Of a DNA stretch of 64,000 nucleotides, positions 17,842 through 26,545 are shown one piece after another. Below the pieces are notes generated by a model. The model ran no database searches and had not been told where the DNA came from. It saw nothing but the letters and a program-made list of their open reading frames with translations. The translations under genes and the position numbers were made by a program. Where the stretch lies: positions 171,645-235,644 of the forward strand of contig PBSN01000008.1 of assembly GCA_002726235.1 (NCBI GenBank). Reading direction: 5' to 3'. This DNA comes from Nitrospiraceae bacterium. Its GTDB lineage: Bacteria; Nitrospirota; Nitrospiria; Nitrospirales; UBA2166. Within the stretch, counting starts at the first letter, position 1. Each line of letters opens with the position of its first letter.

Positions 17842-19383
17842 ATGCCGCGCCTCATTACAATTTTTGATACTACTTTAAGAGACGGAGAGCAGTCCCCGGG
17901 TGCAAGTATGACCTCTGATGAGAAGTTGATGCTTGCACGGCAACTCGCACGGTTAAATGTTGATGTCATCGAAGCTGGATTTGCGTTTAGTTCACAAAGT
18001 GATTTTGAAGCGCTACAACGGATTGCTGAGGAAGTTGAAGGACCGACGATTTGTAGTTTGGCGCGTGCAAAGCCGGGTGACATTGATCGAGCCTGGGAAG
18101 CAATCAAGGGGGCGCCAAAGCGCAGAATTCATACCTTTCTATCGACTTCTGACATCCATCTGAAGCATCAGTTTAGACTTACAAGGGATGAGGCGCTCAA
18201 GCAGTCTGTGGAAATGGTGCAACGTGCGAAAGGATATATCGATGACGTTGAGTTCTCACCCATGGACGCTACTAGGTCAGACCCTCAATATCTGTATGAT
18301 GTATTGACTGCCGTGGTCGAGGCTGGAGCGACAACTCTCAATATTCCTGATACCGTCGGCTATATCAATCCACAGGAATTTGGAGCGTTAATTCGCGGGA
18401 TTCGTGAGAATGTGGATGGGATTGCGGGTGTCGTAATCTCTGTCCACTGCCATAACGATCTTGGTTTGGCGGTTGCAAATTCTCTTGCCGCGGTTGCTGA
18501 GGGTGCTGGGCAGGTGGAATGCACGATCAATGGGATTGGCGAGCGTGCCGGCAATGCTTCTCTTGAGGAAGTCGTAATGGGACTCCGTGTGCGGAGACAG
18601 TTGTATGATGCAGATACTGCCATAGTCACTGAGGAAATTATGAAGACCAGTAGGCTAGTCAGCAAAACAACGGGGTTGCCAGTTCAGCCAAACAAAGCCA
18701 TCGTTGGGGCAAATGCATTTGCCCATACTTCCGGCATTCATCAAGATGGACTGCTGAAAGATGGAACGACCTATGAGATCATGCGACCGCAATCGGTTGG
18801 TCTGCTCCAGAGCCAAATGGTGATGGGAAAGCTCTCTGGCCGGCATGCATTTCGAAACCAGCTCGAGGTGATGGGCTACAGACTTTCGGACGACGAGTTG
18901 TACGCTGCATTTCAAAGGTTTAAGCGTCTTGCAGAGCAGAAGAAAGAAGTTTTTGAGGAGGATATCGAAGCTATTATTTCGGAGGAAGTTCAGAATATGC
19001 CTTGTTCCTATACGCTGAAGCACCTACGCGTAGAGAGTGGAACCGATATGACACCAACAGCCACAATTGAAATGGAAATCAATGGGACACTTCAGAAGCA
19101 TACGGATACAGGGGATGGACCGGTTGATGCTGTGTACCGTACGATTGCGGCGATGGTCAAAACAACGAGTACCTTGACATCCTATGCAGTAAAAGCCATT
19201 ACGGGTGGGATGGACGCGCAGGGTGAAGTGACAGTGAAAATTGAATCTGAGGGGAGAACCGTGACTGGAAATGGGGCCTCAACTGATATTATCATCGCAT
19301 CCGCGCGGGCTTATTTGAATGCCATTAATAAACTTGCCTACTGGAAAGGCAAAACACTCCACGATTTAGAATCCACTGTTTGA
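17842..19383 (+). CDS. leuA: 2-isopropylmalate synthase
   Basis: Condenses 2-oxoisovalerate with acetyl-CoA, the committed step of leucine synthesis. The 513-aa product has the TIM-barrel domain with DTTLRDGEQSPGASMTSDEK (residues about 8-27), the metal-binding HCHNDLGLAVANSLAA (about 200), and NGIGERAGNASLEEVVM (about 230). The C-terminal LeuA dimer/allosteric domain (about 395-505) includes a typical GEVTVKIESEGRTVTGNGAS stretch, the leucine feedback site in the family. Full family length. It is preceded by an 83-bp gap with a stem-loop and followed by leuB after 24 bp. The motifs fit LeuA better than homocitrate or citramalate synthase, given leuB next door. Confidence 0.96.
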   Translation: MPRLITIFDTTLRDGEQSPGASMTSDEKLMLARQLARLNVDVIEAGFAFSSQSDFEALQRIAEEVEGPTICSLARAKPGDIDRAWEAIKGAPKRRIHTFLSTSDIHLKHQFRLTRDEALKQSVEMVQRAKGYIDDVEFSPMDATRSDPQYLYDVLTAVVEAGATTLNIPDTVGYINPQEFGALIRGIRENVDGIAGVVISVHCHNDLGLAVANSLAAVAEGAGQVECTINGIGERAGNASLEEVVMGLRVRRQLYDADTAIVTEEIMKTSRLVSKTTGLPVQPNKAIVGANAFAHTSGIHQDGLLKDGTTYEIMRPQSVGLLQSQMVMGKLSGRHAFRNQLEVMGYRLSDDELYAAFQRFKRLAEQKKEVFEEDIEAIISEEVQNMPCSYTLKHLRVESGTDMTPTATIEMEINGTLQKHTDTGDGPVDAVYRTIAAMVKTTSTLTSYAVKAITGGMDAQGEVTVKIESEGRTVTGNGASTDIIIASARAYLNAINKLAYWKGKTLHDLESTV

Positions 19384-19407
19384 CGGAGCGGGAGGAAGAA
19401 CAAACGA

Positions 19408-20484
19408 GTGAAAGCCACGATTGCGACCTTACCTGGTGATGGTGTTGGGCAGGAGATTCTTCCTGCAGCCATCAATGTTTTAGAAGCTATTGCGAAACGC
19501 TTTGGACATTCATTCGAGTTTGTGCCAGCAATTGTTGGGGGTGCAGCGATTGATGCGACGGGACAACCTCTTCCTGAGGAAACTCTCAACATTGCAAAGT
19601 GCTGTGATTCCGTATTGCTTGGTGCAGTTGGAGGACCAAAGTGGGAGGGCCTTGACTACAGCATACGGCCAGAGCGGGCATTATTGGGGTTGCGAAAAGA
19701 ATTAGGCATGTACGGGAATCTCCGGCCCGCGAAACTCTTTCCGATGCTTGCCGATGCGTCGACGATCAAACTTGAGGTCCTCAAGGATCTTGATCTTCTG
19801 GTGGTCAGAGAACTGACAGGGGGAATTTACTTTGGTGAGCCTCGAGGAATCCAAACAACCGAGACAGGCAAGCGAGGAATCAACACAGAAGTCTATACAA
19901 CGGAAGAAATTGTTCGGGTTGCTCGGATTGCTTTTGAAGCTGCACAAAAGAGAAATCAGCATGTGACGTCTGTTGACAAGGCCAATGTTCTTGAATCATC
20001 AGAGCTATGGAGATCGGTTATTATTGAAGTTCATAAGGACTATTCCGATGTTCGATTGGATCATATGTATGTTGATAATTGCGCAATGCAACTTATACGA
20101 AATCCACGGCAATTCGATGTCATCGTGACGACAAACCTGTTTGGAGATATTCTGAGCGATGAGGCTGCGATGCTCACGGGGTCTATTGGAATGTTGCCTT
20201 CTGCAAGTCTTGGTGACAAACATGCCATGTATGAACCTGTGCATGGAAGTGCTCCTGATATTGCCGGGCGTGACATCGCAAATCCAATTGCGATGATCGC
20301 ATCTTCCGTGATGATGTTGACACATTCGTTTCACCTCGATGCTGAAGCGCAAGCGATTGACGCTGGAATATATAAGGCGCTTGAGCAAGGGTATCGAACA
20401 AAGGATTTGGAATCACCTAGCTGTATCACAGTTGGGACAAAGGAGATGAGTGGACATATTGTGGCGGCGATTCTGACCTCATAA
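19408..20484 (+). CDS. leuB: 3-isopropylmalate dehydrogenase
   Basis: NAD+-dependent oxidative decarboxylation of 3-isopropylmalate in leucine synthesis. The 358-aa protein starts ATIATLPGDGVGQEI, as decarboxylating dehydrogenases do, and contains ELTGGIYFGEPRG (about 138-150), the metal/substrate region VDNCAMQLIRNPRQFDVIVT (about 219-238) and the family signature NLFGDILSDEAAMLTGSIGM (about 240-259). The NAD-binding segment EPVHGSAPDIAGRDIANP is complete. GTG 19408 is chosen because GGGAGGAAG lies at the right distance upstream. leuC and leuD, needed between LeuA and LeuB, are not in this window. Confidence 0.97.
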   Translation: MKATIATLPGDGVGQEILPAAINVLEAIAKRFGHSFEFVPAIVGGAAIDATGQPLPEETLNIAKCCDSVLLGAVGGPKWEGLDYSIRPERALLGLRKELGMYGNLRPAKLFPMLADASTIKLEVLKDLDLLVVRELTGGIYFGEPRGIQTTETGKRGINTEVYTTEEIVRVARIAFEAAQKRNQHVTSVDKANVLESSELWRSVIIEVHKDYSDVRLDHMYVDNCAMQLIRNPRQFDVIVTTNLFGDILSDEAAMLTGSIGMLPSASLGDKHAMYEPVHGSAPDIAGRDIANPIAMIASSVMMLTHSFHLDAEAQAIDAGIYKALEQGYRTKDLESPSCITVGTKEMSGHIVAAILTS

Positions 20485-20524
20485 TGGGTCAAGTAGCAAA
20501 GCAGGAGAACGTGGGCTATATCGC

Positions 20525-21547
20525 ATGAAGAAGAAAACTGCGTACGCAGTTGCCGTTGTAGGAGCGACGGGTGCTGTGGGCAAGGAGATGATTTCTATTC
20601 TTGAAGAACGTAGGTTCCCGGTTGATACTCTGCAGTTGTTTGCGTCATCGCGATCTGCAGGTACTAATGTGAGTTTTAACGGTCAGAGTATGACGGTGAT
20701 GGCGTTGGAAGAGAACTCGTTTGCTGGGGTAGATATCGCATTGTTTTCGGCAGGAGCTAGTGTGAGCCGTGAATACGCGTCTAGTGCCGTAAATGCTGGA
20801 GCGGTTGTGATTGACAACAGCTCGGCGTTTCGAATGGATCCAGATATTCCCTTGGTCGTACCTGAGGTGAATCCGGGGCATTTATCTCGCCATCATGGGA
20901 TTATCGCGAATCCAAACTGCTCCACTATTCAGATGGTGTGTGTCTTGAAGCCACTGCATGATGTGGCGAGGATTAAGCGAGTTGTCGTAACCACATTTCA
21001 GTCGGTTTCGGGGACTGGTAGCGATGCTATGGCGGAATTGCTTGAGCAATGTAAACATCTGCTTGCATTCCAAGAGGTGAAACCAATCGTTTATCCCCAT
21101 CAGATTGCGTTCAATGTGATTCCGCACATTGAGGATTTTCTGCCAGATGGATATTCCAAGGAAGAGATGAAGCTGGTGAATGAAACGAAAAAGATTATGG
21201 GCGATGATTCTATTCGCATTGCGGCAACAGCGGCGCGAGTTCCAGTCTATGTTGGACATGCGGAATCGGTTAATGTTGAAACTGATCTCAAAATGACACC
21301 GGAAGTAGTCCGATCTACCCTTTCAGAGTTTCCTGGAATCCAAGTCTTTGATGATCCTCAGCGAAAAGTCTATCCCATGCCGCTACACGTTGCTGGAACC
21401 GACAACGTGTTCGTCGGGAGAATTCGAGAAGACCCATCAATAGAGAATGGATTCCATCTCTGGGTTGTCGCTGATAACCTTCGAAAGGGCGCAGCGTTGA
21501 ACGCAGTGCAAATTGCAGAGAAGCTTATCGACATACCTGAATCGTAA
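20525..21547 (+). CDS. asd: Aspartate-semialdehyde dehydrogenase
   Basis: Reduces aspartyl phosphate to the semialdehyde, the branch point to lysine/diaminopimelate, methionine and threonine. The 340-aa product begins with an NADPH-binding GATGAVGKEMISILEER (about residues 14-30), has SAGASVSREYA and VIDNSSAFRMD, and the catalytic cysteine in ANPNCSTIQMV (near 130). The conserved VSGTGS and the C-terminal catalytic His region (RVPVYVGHAESVNVE) are present. It belongs to the Gram-positive/archaeal-like Asd branch (USG-1 type) that is widespread in Bacteria, judged from its short length and VEIPESV-like ending. It lies 40 bp after leuB, probably in the same transcript. Confidence 0.95.
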   Translation: MKKKTAYAVAVVGATGAVGKEMISILEERRFPVDTLQLFASSRSAGTNVSFNGQSMTVMALEENSFAGVDIALFSAGASVSREYASSAVNAGAVVIDNSSAFRMDPDIPLVVPEVNPGHLSRHHGIIANPNCSTIQMVCVLKPLHDVARIKRVVVTTFQSVSGTGSDAMAELLEQCKHLLAFQEVKPIVYPHQIAFNVIPHIEDFLPDGYSKEEMKLVNETKKIMGDDSIRIAATAARVPVYVGHAESVNVETDLKMTPEVVRSTLSEFPGIQVFDDPQRKVYPMPLHVAGTDNVFVGRIREDPSIENGFHLWVVADNLRKGAALNAVQIAEKLIDIPES

Positions 21548-21621
21548 GTTGACTGTAATTGCCTAGAACGCTTCGATCGACCGAAATCACCTTGAACGCA
21601 AATCGTCATCGTGGCCTTGCC

Positions 21622-22815
21622 ATGCGACTACCTTTGATGAAATTCAAACGAGCTTTTGGCTCTAAATGTTTTTTTGCGTTCATTGTAAGGACTGCTGTCC
21701 TTATTTTTGTGAGCCTTCTCTCGCCAACAGTAGGTTACGCCGAATCAATTCGCGTAGCGATCTTCGAACGGCAGTTAGGGGTGACCATCTTTGCACCAGG
21801 TGGGGTTCTCCTCAAGGAGCCAGGAGGTCCGTCGTGGCGACAATACACCTCCGAGGCAAAAATCTCCCCCATATCAGGGGGAATCCGGGTTAATACACAC
21901 CAGTATTCAGTGCAAGTGCTTACGATTAGAGGTAAAACAGGAACGCTGAAAGTCAATGACCTTTGGGTTCGTGGATCGGTCAAAATAATCAAGCGACATG
22001 GACGCTTTCTTGTCGTTAACAACCTAGACATTGAGGAGTATCTCGTCGGAGTTCTCTTGGGAGAAATTCCATCGGCATGGCCTCTTGAATCTTTGAAAGT
22101 GCAGGCAATTGCATCAAGGACATATGCGCTCTACCAGAGATCAAGAGAGCGATATGAGCATTACGATCTTGTTGCCACGACACTGGATCAAGTTTTTACG
22201 GGTGCATTATCACCAAACCCGACGGCATTTGAGCGTCGTTCACGAGCAAAAGTTGTCAGAGCTGTGAACGCAACACGAGGACAATTTATGACCTTTAACG
22301 GACAGCCAATTTTAGCGGCGTTTCACTCAACTGCCGCTGGTCAAACCGAGGATGCCTTGCAGGTATGGTTGGAAGATATTCCTTATCTCACAGGGGTGGC
22401 GTGTCCGTGGGATTATCAGTCGAAGTTCTATGACTGGACACGAGAAATTCAAATTACGACATTAGAACAGCGACTACGAAACCATGGCCATCGGGTTGGG
22501 GTTGTCGCTTCGATTACCCCAATGGTGATGACTAGGTCGGATCGTGTTGGATCACTCAGGATTCTGCACTCAAATGGGGAACTCATAATCCGCGGAGAAT
22601 CATTTCGAAAAGCCGTTGGCTACACCGCGTTATTGAGTACTAACTTTGAGATTGAGCATTTCGGTAAGAACATTGTATTTCGTGGAAAAGGTGCGGGACA
22701 TGGGGTTGGCCTATGCCAATGGGGCGCAAAAGAACTTGCTGAATCCGGCTTCAACATGCATTCCATCCTGCAGTACTACTATCCAGGAGTTAGCATCCAG
22801 CGTCTGCGTCGCTGA
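21622..22815 (+). CDS. SpoIID/LytB-domain protein (amidase enhancer-like)
   Basis: Exported protein with the SpoIID domain, which in Bacillus is a peptidoglycan lytic transglycosylase acting on stripped glycan; Gram-negative homologues are thought to act on the wall. From ATG 21622 the product is 397 aa: a signal peptide around FAFIVRTAVLIFVSLLS, then the SpoIID core with EEYLVGVLLGEIPSAWPLES and QAIASRTYALYQR (about 145-185), including the conserved Glu in GEIP, and the C-terminal GAGHGVGLCQWGAKELAESG. ATG 21637 (MKFKRAF) is an alternative start. No clear ribosome site is visible. It follows asd by 74 bp and converges with the DUF3047 gene. Confidence 0.85.
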   Translation: MRLPLMKFKRAFGSKCFFAFIVRTAVLIFVSLLSPTVGYAESIRVAIFERQLGVTIFAPGGVLLKEPGGPSWRQYTSEAKISPISGGIRVNTHQYSVQVLTIRGKTGTLKVNDLWVRGSVKIIKRHGRFLVVNNLDIEEYLVGVLLGEIPSAWPLESLKVQAIASRTYALYQRSRERYEHYDLVATTLDQVFTGALSPNPTAFERRSRAKVVRAVNATRGQFMTFNGQPILAAFHSTAAGQTEDALQVWLEDIPYLTGVACPWDYQSKFYDWTREIQITTLEQRLRNHGHRVGVVASITPMVMTRSDRVGSLRILHSNGELIIRGESFRKAVGYTALLSTNFEIEHFGKNIVFRGKGAGHGVGLCQWGAKELAESGFNMHSILQYYYPGVSIQRLRR

Positions 22816-22842
22816 TCGAGTTTTTTCGAGTTGCGACCTCCT

Positions 22843-23478
22843 TTATTCACGCGGAAGCGCGACTACCACGGAGAAATCAATTTCGACTCCTGGTGAGACG
22901 AGAAACCCTATTCCATAGGGTTTCTCGTCAGGGTCCATGTTAAAGAAACGAGAGTAATCTTCTGAAGCATCGACGTACTCTGTGATCCATTCGTTTGTGG
23001 GTATTGCTTTGCTTTGGACGACGACTTCATGGGGTCGGAAGAATCCTTCATTGAGTTCTGTTCCTTCTGGATGAGTATTACTCCAAAGATATTTCACGAT
23101 TTTTGGGATGCCGATAATGTCAGTTCCAAGTGATACATACACGGCAACAGTTTTTTCATTGTCGGTGGGCATTGCATGTAGGCGCCATTTCCATGTGAGG
23201 ATTGGGTGGGTAAATGGATCCCAAACAGTTTTTTTGAAAATGCGCTGAGGGCGTTGGCCAATCTTGGCTTTGAGATATGGACCGTTTTCATCGTGATGGA
23301 CCGCATAGAGGTCTTCTATTGCCGGGTGATCATTGCGACTCTTCCAGGCGTGAGGAAACTCCGAATAGTTCGCAATAACAATGGGTCCGACTTTCGAAAG
23401 TTCATGTTCTGCAGATACCGTTCCTTCTATCGCAAACCAGACAATCAATCCTAAAACAAAAATGCGCATAAGGGTCAT
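22843..23478 (-). CDS. Exported DUF3047-family protein
   Basis: Function unknown. The 211-aa product has a signal peptide (MTLMRIFVLGLIVWFAIEG, cleaved near VSA) and the DUF3047 pattern of a beta-rich periplasmic protein: PILTWKWRLHAMPT, AVYVSLGTD, KIVKYLWSNTHPEGTE and a C-terminal GIGFLVSPGVEIDFSV. The WKWR and LWS motifs are the usual landmarks. ATG 23476-23478 overlaps the pdxA stop as ATGA, indicating translational coupling and membership of the gpsA-larB-larC-pdxA unit. A perfect 15-bp inverted repeat (22897-22929) lies within the coding region near its 3' end. No catalytic residues can be proposed. Confidence 0.75.
   Translation of the reverse strand: MTLMRIFVLGLIVWFAIEGTVSAEHELSKVGPIVIANYSEFPHAWKSRNDHPAIEDLYAVHHDENGPYLKAKIGQRPQRIFKKTVWDPFTHPILTWKWRLHAMPTDNEKTVAVYVSLGTDIIGIPKIVKYLWSNTHPEGTELNEGFFRPHEVVVQSKAIPTNEWITEYVDASEDYSRFFNMDPDEKPYGIGFLVSPGVEIDFSVVVALPRE
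22897..22929. repeat. Perfect 15-bp inverted repeat inside a coding region
   Basis: Left arm GACGAGAAACCCTAT (22897-22911), loop TCC, right arm ATAGGGTTTCTCGTC (22915-22929). It is fully complementary and lies within the last third of the DUF3047 gene, encoding residues of the DEKPYGIGFLV segment. It is far stronger than the terminators in this window but sits before the stop codon, so its purpose is unclear: mRNA 3' stabilisation, Rho-independent end of the opposite-strand SpoIID transcript, or a protein-binding site. Confidence 0.85.
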
Positions 23479-24512
23479 TGTGTGTCTCCTGCTGTTTGTC
23501 GCTCCAAAATTTGTGATGCAGTATGGATGGCTTGGATCAAGCTTCCAGGGGAAGCAATTCCTTTGCCGGCGATGTCGTAGGCCGTTCCGTGATCGACCGA
23601 TGTTCGCAGGATGGGTAAGCCCACGGTGATGTTGACTGCTTGTCCAAACGATAACAATTTCAAAGGAATGAGTCCTTGATCGTGATACATGGCCACTAGG
23701 ACATCAAACTCACCCTTGGAGGTTCGTTGAAACAGTGTGTCGGCTGGGAAGGGTCCTGAGCAGTCCATCCCTGCGGTGTTCGCTTGCTCTACAGCAGGTG
23801 CAATAACTTGGATTTCTTCCATGCCAAATAACCCCTCTTCTCCAGCGTGCGGATTCAATCCGGCAACACCGATTCGTGGGCGTAGAATGCCAAAAAAGTC
23901 TCGGCATGCCAAATGTGCCAACCGAATAGCTTTCATTACGTTTGGAATCTGAATCAAGGATGGAAGATTTCGCAGGGCAGTGTGCGTGGTGACGAACATG
24001 ATGCGTAGTGGGCCACCCATCAGCATCATGCCAGATTCTCCACCGGTTGAAATGACTCCAGTGAGTTTGGCCAGTAACTCGGTGTGGCCAGGGTAGTCAT
24101 GCCCGGCCATGGCCATGGTTGCTTTGGTGATGGGAGCTGTAACGATAGCGTCGAGGTCTCCCTTCATCGCGAGCCTGACAGCCTCTTCAATAAAGGTGAC
24201 CTGAGCATGTCCGTTTGCGATAGATGGTTTACCATGTATGACGGGTGGCAATGGGTCAGGGAGGGGATCGAGTACGTTGATGACATTGTCGCTTGTATTG
24301 TGAGGGCCGAGATGATCAAGTCTCTGAACGTGACATGGGAGTTGAAGAGTCAGGCACATCTGTTTCATGACGGGATATGATCCGAGGACGAATGTCCGCG
24401 TTTGGGATCTCACATTTTTGCCATTGTCTCCAGTTAAGGTTTTTGCAATAACCTCGGGACCGATACCGGCAGGGTCGCCCATGGTAATTCCAATGAGGGG
24501 CCGTTCAGGCAT
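23475..24512 (-). CDS. pdxA: 4-hydroxythreonine-4-phosphate dehydrogenase
   Basis: Oxidises 4-phosphohydroxy-L-threonine in the DXP-dependent pyridoxal phosphate pathway. From ATG 24510-24512 the 345-aa protein begins MPERPLIGITMGDPAGIGPE, the family's opening motif. It has VTAPITKATMAMAGHDYPGHTELLA split around residues 130-155, with the metal-binding His, GLNPHAGEEGLFG (about 240) and AMYHDQGLIPLKLLSFGQAVN (about 283-303), also metal-binding. The alternative start at 24587 lies within larC and is rejected. It overlaps larC by 8 bp and DUF3047 by 4. Its place in an operon with lar genes is not something I know from elsewhere. Confidence 0.95.
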   Translation of the reverse strand: MPERPLIGITMGDPAGIGPEVIAKTLTGDNGKNVRSQTRTFVLGSYPVMKQMCLTLQLPCHVQRLDHLGPHNTSDNVINVLDPLPDPLPPVIHGKPSIANGHAQVTFIEEAVRLAMKGDLDAIVTAPITKATMAMAGHDYPGHTELLAKLTGVISTGGESGMMLMGGPLRIMFVTTHTALRNLPSLIQIPNVMKAIRLAHLACRDFFGILRPRIGVAGLNPHAGEEGLFGMEEIQVIAPAVEQANTAGMDCSGPFPADTLFQRTSKGEFDVLVAMYHDQGLIPLKLLSFGQAVNITVGLPILRTSVDHGTAYDIAGKGIASPGSLIQAIHTASQILERQTAGDTQ

Positions 24513-25737
24513 GTTTCTTAGGTTTTCCCTTTGATGCGATTGTGCTCTCTGCGCAATCGATTGCGCGGCGCACTTCGTCCATAACATCGCGGACTGGCGT
24601 TCCAGTTTGTTGTGCTATCTGTCTACAGTCTCGATATTCAGGCGATCGTCGCTGTGTCCCATCGTTCAGCATTGCAACCTTCACGGATATTTCACCATAT
24701 TTTGTTTTCACTTTTGTCTCAGTACGTGACAGGATCGTACGGGCGACGTCATGAAAGCGTATTCCTAATGTCGTTGTTTCTCGAAATATCATCTCAGTAA
24801 CGGCATTGATGTGATTGCGTGTTGTGAGAATCCCGAGGATAATTCCTGGCCGGCCCTGTTTCATAATGACTGGCGTGAGTGTGACATCCAATGCTCCGCC
24901 ACTTAATAATCGTTCAATGAATAAATCGTAGACCTGAGGATTCATATCATCAAGATTAGTTTCAATCATCACCGCATGCTCATCGGTGCTTCTGAATGGC
25001 TGTAAGTTATTCATTCTCGCATCTTCTCCGATAAAGATGCGGAGGAAGTTCGGGTGGCCATGGATTTGCCATGTTCCAGCTCCGTGCCCGATTGACTGCA
25101 CTCTCATTGCAGGCATTAATCCGAAGTCATTAGCAAGTGAAGTCAAAATCGCTGCCCCTGTTGGTGTTGTAAGTTCAGCTTGGATTTCCGAGGTATATAT
25201 AGGCACACCTTTGAGAAGGTGAGCTGTGGCTGGGACTGGTATTGGTAGGGTCCCATGGGAAGTTTTGACTAGGCCAGATCCAAGATTCAAAGGTGATGCA
25301 GTTACTCGTTCGATGCCGAGGAGAGTGCATCCCAATAGTCCTCCTACGACGTCGACAATGGTGTCGATCACGCCGATTTCATGGAATACAACTTTTGCAG
25401 GGGTGACTCTGTGGGCGCGGGCTTCTGCGCGAGCCATACGAGAGAATACGTCGAGGCTTTGTTTGATAACAGGTGGTGGAAGGGCTGCTTTGTTGATCAT
25501 CCTGACCATGTCCTCAAGGGTTCGTGGAGCCTTGGGATTGCCCTGTATAACCACATCAACCTTTGTGGCGGCAATTGTTGATCGTCGAACGTTCTTTGCT
25601 TTGAGCGAAAACCCTTTGATTGGGAGGGTCCGCAATCCCGTGGAGAGTTTTGAAAGTGGAAGACCGGCGTCAACAAGGGCTCCGAGAATCATGTCTCCGC
25701 TGACACCGGAGGAACATTCAAAGTGGGCGGTTTTCAT
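24505..25737 (-). CDS. larC: Nickel-pincer cofactor cyclometallase LarC
   Basis: CTP-dependent enzyme that inserts nickel into the pyridinium-3,5-bisthiocarboxylate mononucleotide made by LarB and LarE. The 410-aa product opens HFECSSGVSGDMILGALVDAG, the LarC signature, and continues with HFHEIGVIDTIVDVVG-like sequence (VVFHEIGVIDTIVDVVGG), ELTTPTGAAILTSL and the C-terminal part with TNLDDMNPQVYDLFIERLL and QRRSPEYRDCRQIAQQTG. In Lactobacillus plantarum larC is split by a ribosomal frameshift into LarC1 and LarC2; here the reading frame is continuous. ATG overlaps the larB stop (ATGA), and the 3' end overlaps pdxA. Confidence 0.93.
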   Translation of the reverse strand: MKTAHFECSSGVSGDMILGALVDAGLPLSKLSTGLRTLPIKGFSLKAKNVRRSTIAATKVDVVIQGNPKAPRTLEDMVRMINKAALPPPVIKQSLDVFSRMARAEARAHRVTPAKVVFHEIGVIDTIVDVVGGLLGCTLLGIERVTASPLNLGSGLVKTSHGTLPIPVPATAHLLKGVPIYTSEIQAELTTPTGAAILTSLANDFGLMPAMRVQSIGHGAGTWQIHGHPNFLRIFIGEDARMNNLQPFRSTDEHAVMIETNLDDMNPQVYDLFIERLLSGGALDVTLTPVIMKQGRPGIILGILTTRNHINAVTEMIFRETTTLGIRFHDVARTILSRTETKVKTKYGEISVKVAMLNDGTQRRSPEYRDCRQIAQQTGTPVRDVMDEVRRAIDCAESTIASKGKPKKHA

Positions 25738-26522
25738 CTCTTCTTTCCAAGCTGGTTAATCTTATGAGCAAGACATCCAGCTCCGAAACCGTTGTCAATG
25801 TTCATTACGCCAATACCTGGAGAGCAGGAGTTTAGCATTGTATGGAGTGCCGCAATTCCATCTTTTCCGGTCCCGTACCCTCGGCTTGTTGGAATGGCAA
25901 CGATGGGTTGACTAACGAGTCCCCCGATTACGCTTGGCAATACACCATCCATTCCGGCGACGACGACGAAGACACGAGCTTTGACAAGTTCTGGTAAGCG
26001 ATCAAGGAGACGATGGATTCCCGCAACTCCAACATCATATATCGTTGTCACCGCGCTTCCAAGTACTTCTGCTGTGACTTTGGCTTCTTCAGCAATGGGA
26101 ATATCAGAGGTGCCGGCGGTGACAATGATGATCCGTCCAGTTTTTCGCGTTGGGGGACGTCCAATGACCACAGTACGACTCTGTTCATCGTACCGTGTAT
26201 TGGCGTTTACTGTGAGTAATGCGCGGGCAATGGTGGGGTTCGCTCGCGTCGCTAAAACCGGTCCCCCGTGCTGATGTAAGCGTGATGCAATTTCGACGAT
26301 CTGTTCTATTGTTTTTCCCGGGCAAAAAATGACCTCGGGGATGTGTTGACGGATGTCGCGATGATGGTCGATTGATGCGAACCCGGTATTTTCATATGGG
26401 AGGAACTGCAACTGTGCTAATAGGACATCAATCGTGGAATGACCACGCTGAAAATCCCGAAGCAGTCGTCGGAGTTTCTTTCGATCCATAGCGTTCCGAA
26501 CAGCCTCTTTTCGAGGCATCAT
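25734..26522 (-). CDS. larB: Nickel-pincer cofactor biosynthesis carboxylase/hydrolase LarB
   Basis: Carboxylates nicotinic acid adenine dinucleotide and releases AMP, starting nickel-pincer nucleotide synthesis. The protein (262 aa from ATG 26522) has a short N-terminal helical region (MDRKKLRRLLRDFQRG), then a PurE-like domain: PEVIFCPGKTIEQI, ILVTAGTSDIP-type sequence (IIVTAGTSDIPIAEEA), TTIYDVGVAGIHRLL, VVVAGMDGVLPSVIGGLV and PTSRGYGTGKDGIAALHTML. It ends with SPGIGVMNIDNGFGAG, diagnostic of LarB. ATG 26489 is a shorter alternative start; neither has a clear ribosome site. It lies 23 bp after gpsA and overlaps larC by 4 bp. Confidence 0.93.
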   Translation of the reverse strand: MMPRKEAVRNAMDRKKLRRLLRDFQRGHSTIDVLLAQLQFLPYENTGFASIDHHRDIRQHIPEVIFCPGKTIEQIVEIASRLHQHGGPVLATRANPTIARALLTVNANTRYDEQSRTVVIGRPPTRKTGRIIIVTAGTSDIPIAEEAKVTAEVLGSAVTTIYDVGVAGIHRLLDRLPELVKARVFVVVAGMDGVLPSVIGGLVSQPIVAIPTSRGYGTGKDGIAALHTMLNSCSPGIGVMNIDNGFGAGCLAHKINQLGKKR

Positions 26523-26545
26523 GAGGGGTAACCGGGAGGGAAAGA

